Origin: an uncultured Oscillospiraceae bacterium
Lineage (GTDB): Bacteria; Bacillota; Clostridia; Oscillospirales; Oscillospiraceae
NCBI GenBank assembly: GCA_934635545.1
Contig: CAKTZN010000015.1
Span: forward strand, 1 to 16,932
DNA: 16,932 nt
Direction: 5' to 3'
Shown piece by piece: positions 12,200-16,932 of this stretch; the stretch's first letter is position 1; each line of letters starts with the position of its first letter. The position numbers were made by a program, and so were the translations under genes. The notes beneath the pieces were generated by a model, which saw nothing but the letters and a program-made list of their open reading frames with translations, was not told where the DNA came from and searched no databases.

Positions 12200-13143
12200 C
12201 CGAAAAACTTCTCAAACTTCGCCGCCAGGCGGTCAAAGTAGTATTGCTTTACCAGATTCTCATACTTGGGATTCTTGCTTGTGGGCCGGTTGTCGATCAT
12301 GGCCTTGAACTCGTTCAGACCGTAAATCTGGATCAGGCAATCAATGGCGTTGCCCGCCTGATTCACCACATAGTCCCGGCAGCGATCCACGTTATAATCC
12401 ATGCCCGGCGCGGAATAGATGCTGATCGGTGTCAGCACTTCCAGCATATCCAACCAGTAGGACCGCATCAGCCAGCGCCATTTATTGGAATCCGTATCAT
12501 CCGGGATCACATACCGGAGATAATTCAGCAGCACACCGGAGAACGCTTCCCCGATCGGAAGCTGTAACTTGGTGAACTGTATCGCCCGATCATCCCGAAG
12601 CTGAAGCTCCACACGGTTCCAATGGGTACCTTCCTCACAGTGCCGCTCACGGGCCTTGTCGTAGATACGGACAAGCACCTTGCTCTGCGGACTGCCGATC
12701 TGTACCGTGGAGCCTTTGGAGGACAACACCGTTTCCCAGTAATCAGACCGGCTCACAAAATTGCCGTCCTGCGTATCCTCGACCACATCCCGGATATCAA
12801 AGATCCCGGTATGATCATCGAAGGCCACGTCCAGACGGGTGATCTTCAAGCCGTTATTTGCAATGAACGCGAACAGCGCTGGCCAGCCGAGCCTTGATAC
12901 CGTCTCAAAAGTGCGGCAGCCCTGACCGGACATTTCCACCCACACGCCCATATCCTCGCGGCCATTGTAGTGGATGCTGATACATGAAAAGTATTTGCGA
13001 TCCCGGTAGCCATGGGCACCTTTGATCTCCTGCCACGGGCATTGAGAGAGGCCCAGCGCCGATATTAAATCTTCCGGAGTATGTACCTTTGATGTAAAAG
13101 ACAGCCAGTCATACAGTACAATGTTTTCTTTTGCACCATCCAC
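12196..13143 (-). CDS. Rolling-circle replication initiator (Rep_trans / RstA-like)
   Basis: 315 residues from a GTG start with GGGGGG six bases upstream. The protein fits the Rep_trans (RepL/RstA/pT181-like) family that nicks one strand at an origin to start rolling-circle replication. Key segments are LKITRLDVAFDDHTG (99-113), the acidic metal-binding strand; LVRIYDKARER (157-167), with the tyrosine/lysine motif; and HWNRVELQLRDD (174-185), the closing strand of the fold. The C-terminal part resembles that of phage replication proteins. It follows the ssDNA-binding gene with two hairpins between them, the same pairing as genes II and V of filamentous phage. The catalytic Tyr is not certain from sequence alone; Y161 is a candidate. 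Confidence 0.88.
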   Translation of the reverse strand: MDGAKENIVLYDWLSFTSKVHTPEDLISALGLSQCPWQEIKGAHGYRDRKYFSCISIHYNGREDMGVWVEMSGQGCRTFETVSRLGWPALFAFIANNGLKITRLDVAFDDHTGIFDIRDVVEDTQDGNFVSRSDYWETVLSSKGSTVQIGSPQSKVLVRIYDKARERHCEEGTHWNRVELQLRDDRAIQFTKLQLPIGEAFSGVLLNYLRYVIPDDTDSNKWRWLMRSYWLDMLEVLTPISIYSAPGMDYNVDRCRDYVVNQAGNAIDCLIQIYGLNEFKAMIDNRPTSKNPKYENLVKQYYFDRLAAKFEKFFG

Positions 13144-13176
13144 AAAACGCCCCCCTTTTGGCTATCTTTGTAGGTA

Positions 13177-13234
13177 GTGCCCCCCTGTTAGCGGGGGGGG
13201 CACACCGGGAGGAGCGACCTCCCGGTGCTTTTTG
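13177..13234. other. Two strong hairpins between rep and the ssDNA-binding gene
   Basis: GTGCCCCCC (13177-13185) pairs with GGGGGGCAC (13195-13203). Next CACCGGGAGG (13203-13212) pairs perfectly with CCTCCCGGTG (13218-13227) around AGCGA, followed by CTTTTTG. The poly-T is on the plus strand, so the second hairpin can end plus-strand transcripts, opposite to the phage operon. In the minus direction the two stems could attenuate reading into rep, or act on single-stranded phage DNA. Confidence 0.6.
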
Positions 13235-13248
13235 CGAATTACGAGGGG

Positions 13249-13512
13249 TTACGCCTTGTCTGCGGGGACCATGTAGGAAATCTTCTTTTTGCTGTCAAAG
13301 AAGCATTTCACCTTCATGCCGACCTTGATGTCTTTGAACACATCAGGACTGACACAACCATACTTCACGGCCTTCTGGCCACTGAAACGATAGTCGTTGT
13401 TTTCCTCGCCGCCGAAAGCCTCCAGCATGAACACGTTGCAGTAGTTCTGCATACGTCCCTCGTCATTCTGGAACCGCCCATAATTGAAGCCTACAAACGT
13501 CTTTTCTTCCAT
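13249..13512 (-). CDS. Small ssDNA-binding protein-like (gpV-like OB fold)
   Basis: 87 residues from the ATG at 13512, with GGAGG eight bases upstream; the longer open frame beginning at 13647 would run through the direct repeat and lacks support. The start MEEKTFVGFNYGRFQNDEGR, the central NYCNVFMLEAFGG, and the closing KVGMKVKCFFDSKKKISYMV suggest a compact beta-barrel with alternating aromatic and basic residues, as in filamentous-phage gene V proteins that coat the displaced strand. This is by pattern and by position: it is the first gene of the minus-strand cluster, directly in front of rep. Confidence 0.65.
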   Translation of the reverse strand: MEEKTFVGFNYGRFQNDEGRMQNYCNVFMLEAFGGEENNDYRFSGQKAVKYGCVSPDVFKDIKVGMKVKCFFDSKKKISYMVPADKA

Positions 13513-13637
13513 TGGAATTTCCTCCATACTTTCCGGGCCTTGGTACGGCCCTATATAATACGGACAGGCCGGACAGCGCTTCCAAAACATACAGGGAAGC
13601 TCTATCCAACCTGTCCAATTACATATTAAAACTTGCA

Positions 13638-13651
13638 AAAGGGCCAAAATT
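13638..13651. repeat. Right direct repeat (candidate attR core)
   Basis: AAAGGGCCAAAATT, identical to 9179-9192. Just right of it the sequence CAAAATT-CAT-AATTTTG forms an inverted repeat (13645-13661), whose right half is host DNA if the repeat marks the insertion. Confidence 0.75.
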
Positions 13652-13683
13652 CATAATTTTGACTTTCCTTTTCCTTTATTCTC

Positions 13684-13692
13684 TGGTATATT
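13684..13692 (+). promoter_or_regulatory. Extended -10 element before the lipoprotein gene
   Basis: TGG precedes TATATT (13687-13692), about 50 bases before the start codon. A TTGACT at 13659-13664 is 22 bases away, too far for a standard -35, and lies next to the right direct repeat, so insertion of the element could have altered this promoter. Confidence 0.4.
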
Positions 13693-13743
13693 AAAGTGTT
13701 GTAATGAATTTTACAGTGCATTTTACCCCAGAGGAGGAACCCC

Positions 13744-14664
13744 ATGAAACGCGTAATTTTACTGATCCTGGCCCTGGTGCTGACGCTGTCTCTGATGGCC
13801 TGCGGCAGCAAGGCGCCGGATGACGCCGCCGAGGCGGTGGATAACAACACCCTGTCCAACAGTGCCCAGCTACCCATTACCGAGGCCAGCTATCTGGAAT
13901 ACGACAACAGCCAGGTGACCTGCCGCTTCCGGAAGGACGAGGACGGCTGGAAGTGGGTGGATAACGAAAGTTTTCCCCTGGATGTCAGCTATGTGGAGGA
14001 GATCCTGACGGCGCTGGACGCCATGTCCGTCGGCCTGACGCCGGTGACGCCCGCCGTGGAGCCCGCCGACAGCGGGCTGGATGAGCCCCTCCGCTATATG
14101 ACCGTCACCGTGGGCGAGGACGTCACCACGCTGCGCTTCGGCGACCAGCAGGACGACGGCCAGTGGTACATGGCCATCGACGGGCAGGAGGATACCTATC
14201 TGGTGGCCGACGAGTTCGTGAAGCTGATGGACCGCAGCATCTACGATATGGCGGTGCTGCCCACCCTGCCGGAGCTGACCGACGACAACCTGACGGTCAT
14301 CACCGTCCGGCAGACGGAGGGCGACAAGACCGTCCGCCTGTCCAAGACCGACAGCGGCTGGGTCAACGGCGGCAAGGCGCTGCCCGACGGCATCACCGAC
14401 ATCGAGGCGGCCCTGGCGGACTTCACCTTTGACAGGTGCTTCAACTACGATCCCTCGCCGGACGCCGCGCCGCTGTGCGGCCTGGACGTGCCCACCGCGG
14501 AGATCACCCTGTCCTATGTCAACACCGTGGGCACCGAGACCTCCGTTGTCCTGACCCTGGGCACCCTGCGGGAGGACGGCGCCTATTACGCCACCCTGAA
14601 CGACGACACCACCGTATACCTGCTCTCGCAGGACAAGGTGGCGCCGCTGCTGGCGCTGCTGTAA
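13744..14664 (+). CDS. DUF4340-type lipoprotein
   Basis: 306 residues with AGAGGAGG before the ATG. The N-terminus MKRVILLILALVLTLSLMAC is a type II signal peptide with lipobox LMAC; C20 would be lipidated, anchoring the protein outside the membrane. The mature part is acidic and carries two similar regions of short strands, around RYMTVTVGEDVTTLRFGDQ and later TLSYVNTVGTETSVVLTLG, each followed by a YYMAI/YYATL-type strand and 'TYLV/VYLL', the pattern of DUF4340. It lies 16 bases before a two-component regulator and kinase and may be their regulon member or sensor partner; the specific role is unknown. Confidence 0.82.
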   Translation: MKRVILLILALVLTLSLMACGSKAPDDAAEAVDNNTLSNSAQLPITEASYLEYDNSQVTCRFRKDEDGWKWVDNESFPLDVSYVEEILTALDAMSVGLTPVTPAVEPADSGLDEPLRYMTVTVGEDVTTLRFGDQQDDGQWYMAIDGQEDTYLVADEFVKLMDRSIYDMAVLPTLPELTDDNLTVITVRQTEGDKTVRLSKTDSGWVNGGKALPDGITDIEAALADFTFDRCFNYDPSPDAAPLCGLDVPTAEITLSYVNTVGTETSVVLTLGTLREDGAYYATLNDDTTVYLLSQDKVAPLLALL

Positions 14665-14680
14665 AGAAGGAGGACGTGTC

Positions 14681-15373
14681 ATGCGTCTTTTGATCGTGGA
14701 GGATGAGGTGCGGCTGGCGGACACCCTGCGCCAGCTCCTGCACCGGCAGGGCTATACCGCCGACGTGTGCCATGACGGCGTCAGCGGCCTGGACAACGCC
14801 ATGACCGGCATCTATGACCTGGTGGTGCTGGATGTGATGCTGCCGGGGATGAACGGCTTTCAGGTGGTGCAGAGGCTCCGCGCCGCCAGCGTAGCCGTCC
14901 CCGTGCTGATGCTGACGGCCAAAAGCGGCCTGGACGACCGCGTCCACGGCCTGGACTGCGGCGCGGACTACTATCTCACCAAGCCCTTTGAGCCGGAGGA
15001 GCTGCTGGCCTGCGTCCGCACACTGCTGCGGCGGGGCGGCGGCCAGCTCCAGGAGGACACCGCCCTGACCTGGGGCGACCTGTCGCTGGAGCGGACCACC
15101 TTCACCCTGGGCTGCGACGGGCGGGAGGTACGCCTGAGCCGCCGGGAATACGACCTGATGGAGCTTCTGATGCGCAATGGCAGCCAGGTGGTCACCAAGG
15201 AGCAGCTATTGGTCAAGGTCTGGGGTTACGACTCCCAGGCGGAGGACAACAATGTGGAGGTGTACATCTCCTTTCTGCGGCGGAAGCTGACCCATCTGCG
15301 CTCTCAGGTGAAGATCAGGACGCTGCGGATGCTGGGCTATTGCCTGACCCAGGACGAGGAGGCGGCGTCATGA
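14681..15373 (+). CDS. OmpR/PhoB-family response regulator
   Basis: 230 residues with AAGGAGG seven bases before the ATG. The receiver domain (1-115) has acidic pocket E7/D8, phosphoacceptor D51 in LVVLDVMLPG, and the conserved lysine in YLTKPFEPEEL. The C-terminal winged helix (about 130-225) is seen as LSRREYDLMELLMRNGSQVV and TKEQLLVKVWGYDSQAEDNN, ending VEVYISFLRRKL. It should activate or repress promoters on phosphorylation. Its TGA overlaps the kinase ATG by four bases. The DUF4340 lipoprotein precedes it by 16 bases, probably in the same transcript. Confidence 0.96.
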   Translation: MRLLIVEDEVRLADTLRQLLHRQGYTADVCHDGVSGLDNAMTGIYDLVVLDVMLPGMNGFQVVQRLRAASVAVPVLMLTAKSGLDDRVHGLDCGADYYLTKPFEPEELLACVRTLLRRGGGQLQEDTALTWGDLSLERTTFTLGCDGREVRLSRREYDLMELLMRNGSQVVTKEQLLVKVWGYDSQAEDNNVEVYISFLRRKLTHLRSQVKIRTLRMLGYCLTQDEEAAS

Positions 15374-16545
15374 TCCGGAAGCTGCGCCGGAAGATCACCG
15401 GCGTTATCATGGCGGTGGCCGCCCTGGTACTGCTGGCGGTGTTCGCGGGGGTGTATTTCTTCTCCCGGGCCAACATTGCCGACAGCTATACCTATCAACT
15501 GAAGCAGGCGGTGCAGGCCGGCGTGTCCGACGCCCGGTTCCCCTGCTTTCTGGCGGAGGTGCTGCCCAGCGGCACCGTCCGCATCTCCGGCAGCAGCTAC
15601 TACGATCTGGACGACGAGGACGCGCTGCTGGCCGCTGTCTCCCAGGCGCTGGCCGACGGCGGCGAGAGCGGCGTGCTGGCATCCCGGCACATGCGCTTTT
15701 ACCGGCAGGACGGCCCCCTGTCCATCCGTATCGCCTTTATGGACAGCACCTTTGAGCAGGCCACCCTTCGGGCGCTGGTGCGGATCTGCCTGCTGATCGG
15801 CGGCGCGGCGCTGCTGGTGCTGTTGGGCATCAGTTGGCTGCTGAGCGGCTTCGTCTCCCGTCCCGTGGTGCGGACGTGGCAGGATCAGCAGCAGTTCATC
15901 TCCGACGCCAGCCACGAGCTGAAAACGCCGCTGACGGTGATCCTGTCCTCCGCCGGTCTGCTGGAGGAATCGGCCCAACCGGAGCAGCGGCAGTATGTGG
16001 ACAACATTCTGGCGGAGTCCCGGCGGATGCGGGCGCTGGTGGAGGACATGCTGACTCTCTCCCGGGCCGGGAGTGGCCGGACAGCCGCGCCGCTGCTGCC
16101 GCTGGATCTCAGCGATCTGGTGACGGAGGCCGCGCTGCGGTTCGAGCCGGTGGCCTTCGAGGCGGGGCATCCCCTGCAGTACGACATCCAGAACGGCCTG
16201 TCCATGACCGGCGACTGCCAGCAGTTGGATCAACTGGTGGACATCCTGCTGGACAACGCCGTGAAATATGCCGCGCCGGACGGCGCCATCCAACTGACGC
16301 TGAACGCCGCGGGCAAGCACGCCGTCCTGACGGTGGAGAATCCCGGTGAGCCCATCCCACCGGAGAAGCTGTCCCATCTCTTTGACCGGTTCTATCGGGT
16401 GGACGATGCCCGCACCGGCGCGGGCGGCTTCGGCCTGGGTCTGGCCATCGCCCGGCAGATCGTACAGCGTCACAAGGGCGCCATCACCGCCGCCAGCGAC
16501 GCGAGAGCCACCCGCTTTACGGTGACGCTGCCCCTGCGGCACTGA
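15370..16545 (+). CDS. Sensor histidine kinase
   Basis: 391 residues from an ATG overlapping the response regulator stop; an upstream in-frame start would reach into the regulator and is rejected. Two transmembrane helices (about 9-31 and 136-160) enclose an extracytoplasmic sensor of about 100 residues. The HisKA domain has SDASHELKTPLTV with phosphorylated H182. The ATPase domain shows the N box LDNAVKYA and the G box GGFGLGLAIARQIV. Together with the preceding regulator it forms a two-component system. The small sensor domain has no recognised ligand motif. Length and order are standard for the family. Confidence 0.96.
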   Translation: MIRKLRRKITGVIMAVAALVLLAVFAGVYFFSRANIADSYTYQLKQAVQAGVSDARFPCFLAEVLPSGTVRISGSSYYDLDDEDALLAAVSQALADGGESGVLASRHMRFYRQDGPLSIRIAFMDSTFEQATLRALVRICLLIGGAALLVLLGISWLLSGFVSRPVVRTWQDQQQFISDASHELKTPLTVILSSAGLLEESAQPEQRQYVDNILAESRRMRALVEDMLTLSRAGSGRTAAPLLPLDLSDLVTEAALRFEPVAFEAGHPLQYDIQNGLSMTGDCQQLDQLVDILLDNAVKYAAPDGAIQLTLNAAGKHAVLTVENPGEPIPPEKLSHLFDRFYRVDDARTGAGGFGLGLAIARQIVQRHKGAITAASDARATRFTVTLPLRH

Positions 16546-16570
16546 TCTCACAAAAATCGAGGTTTTCCCT

Positions 16571-16932
16571 ATGTTTGATACACTTCTGCGGGGCGGCACC
16601 GTCATCGACGGTACCGGCCGCACCGCGCTTGCGGCAGATATCGCCATCGAAAACGGCACCATTGCCGCGGTGGGACATCTGCCCCATGCCGAAGCCCGCC
16701 GGGTGGTGGACTGCACCGGCCTGACCGTCACCCCCGGCTTTATCGACATCCACCGCCACGCCGACGGCGCGGCCTTCCGCCCCGGCTTCGGGGAATGGGA
16801 GCTGTGCCAGGGGCTGACCACCATCGTCAACGGCAACTGCGGCCTGTCCGCCGCGCCCTTCGGGTCCGATAACGAGACGGCCATCCGGGCGTATCTGCAG
16901 CCCATTACCGGGCCGCTGCCGCCGGAGTTGGA
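16571..16932 (+). CDS. N-acyl-D-amino-acid deacylase-type amidohydrolase (partial)
   Basis: The first 120 codons are in the window and the right edge cuts the gene. The start MFDTLLRGGTVIDGTGRTAL and the strand ending TPGFIDIHRHADG are typical of the amidohydrolase superfamily; the HxH motif (HRH) supplies two metal ligands. The later VNGNCGLSAAPF is like D-aminoacylases and N-acyl-D-glutamate deacylases, which split acyl-D-amino acids or related compounds. GAGG lies eight bases before the ATG. It follows the kinase after 25 bases and may belong to the same transcript, though the link in function is unknown. Substrate cannot be set from the N-terminus alone. Confidence 0.8.
   Translation, partial: MFDTLLRGGTVIDGTGRTALAADIAIENGTIAAVGHLPHAEARRVVDCTGLTVTPGFIDIHRHADGAAFRPGFGEWELCQGLTTIVNGNCGLSAAPFGSDNETAIRAYLQPITGPLPPEL

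Larger units (their letters stand above)
9179..13651. mobile_element. Inovirus-like integrated element (probably defective)
   Basis: A block of about 4.5 kb with lower GC than its flanks, bounded by a perfect 14-bp direct repeat, lying between two complete host transcription units. Its minus strand carries an ssDNA-binding-like protein, a Rep_trans rolling-circle initiator, and a run of very small membrane proteins including one with the layout of a filamentous-phage major coat protein and a terminator right after it. The plus strand has a truncated IS30-family transposase, a transposase family known as the integration enzyme of Spiroplasma plectroviruses. A Zot/pI assembly ATPase and a complete adsorption protein, expected in an autonomous inovirus of 5-8 kb, are not visible. 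It is therefore either a deletion derivative or a satellite. A small rolling-circle plasmid-like element is the alternative, but the coat-like proteins argue against it. Confidence 0.7.

Noticed and set aside
11976..12236. 86-residue minus-strand frame overlapping rep
   Set aside because: It overlaps the end of rep in another frame and covers the better supported 57-residue gene that has ATGA coupling.
13638..13661. A dif/XerCD site as the integration target
   Set aside because: CAAAATTCATAATTTTG is palindromic and AT-rich, but does not match the Firmicutes dif arms I know, so I do not name it dif.
15337..16905. 522-residue minus-strand frame antisense to the histidine kinase
   Set aside because: Shadow frame rich in Gln, Arg, Gly and Pro; the plus strand has complete kinase motifs.

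Overview
The window is high-GC (roughly 60-65%), densely coded DNA with strong AGGAGG-type ribosome binding sites, intrinsic terminators and sigma-A-like promoters. Together with the small Cys-rich gene next to a two-OB-fold SSB-like gene, the DUF11 protein and the DUF4340 lipoprotein, this suggests a gut Clostridia chromosome of the Oscillospiraceae type (Oscillibacter/Dysosmobacter/Flavonifractor-like). That placement is inference from gene content and composition, not from a marker gene.

Host part, left arm (1-9172): a radical SAM protein (minus); a duplicated-OB-fold SSB-like protein and a tiny Cys-rich protein with its own near-consensus promoter; a palindromic intergenic repeat; a DUF11 surface-type protein lacking a signal peptide; the truA plus GNAT-acyltransferase pair (minus); a Sfp-type phosphopantetheinyl transferase followed by a ROK glucokinase; a tandem pair of lower-GC unknown paralogues; and an ECF sigma factor with overlapping membrane anti-sigma factor, closed by a strong terminator.

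Inserted element (9179-13651): a lower-GC block of about 4.5 kb bounded by a perfect 14-bp direct repeat (AAAGGGCCAAAATT). It looks like a compact filamentous-phage (inovirus)-like prophage or a defective derivative. On the minus strand it carries a small OB-like ssDNA-binding protein, a Rep_trans-type rolling-circle initiator, a tiny membrane protein overlapping rep, a coiled-coil protein, a tRNA-Gln(CUG)-like gene, a major-coat-like protein followed at once by a terminator, and two more small membrane proteins. On the plus strand lie a C-terminally truncated IS30-family transposase and a 54-residue membrane protein. No Zot/pI morphogenesis ATPase or full adsorption protein is visible. Four copies of a palindrome-ended unit (TGTAACACA...TGTGTTACA; 65, 54, 54 and 65 bp) punctuate the element, and its left end is a hairpin-rich region that could be the replication or packaging origin. 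The repeats and the tRNA in front of the coat gene are the most unusual part of the window.

Host part, right arm (13652-16932): a DUF4340-type lipoprotein, an OmpR-family response regulator and an overlapping sensor histidine kinase, all closely spaced, then the start of a D-aminoacylase-type amidohydrolase cut by the window edge.
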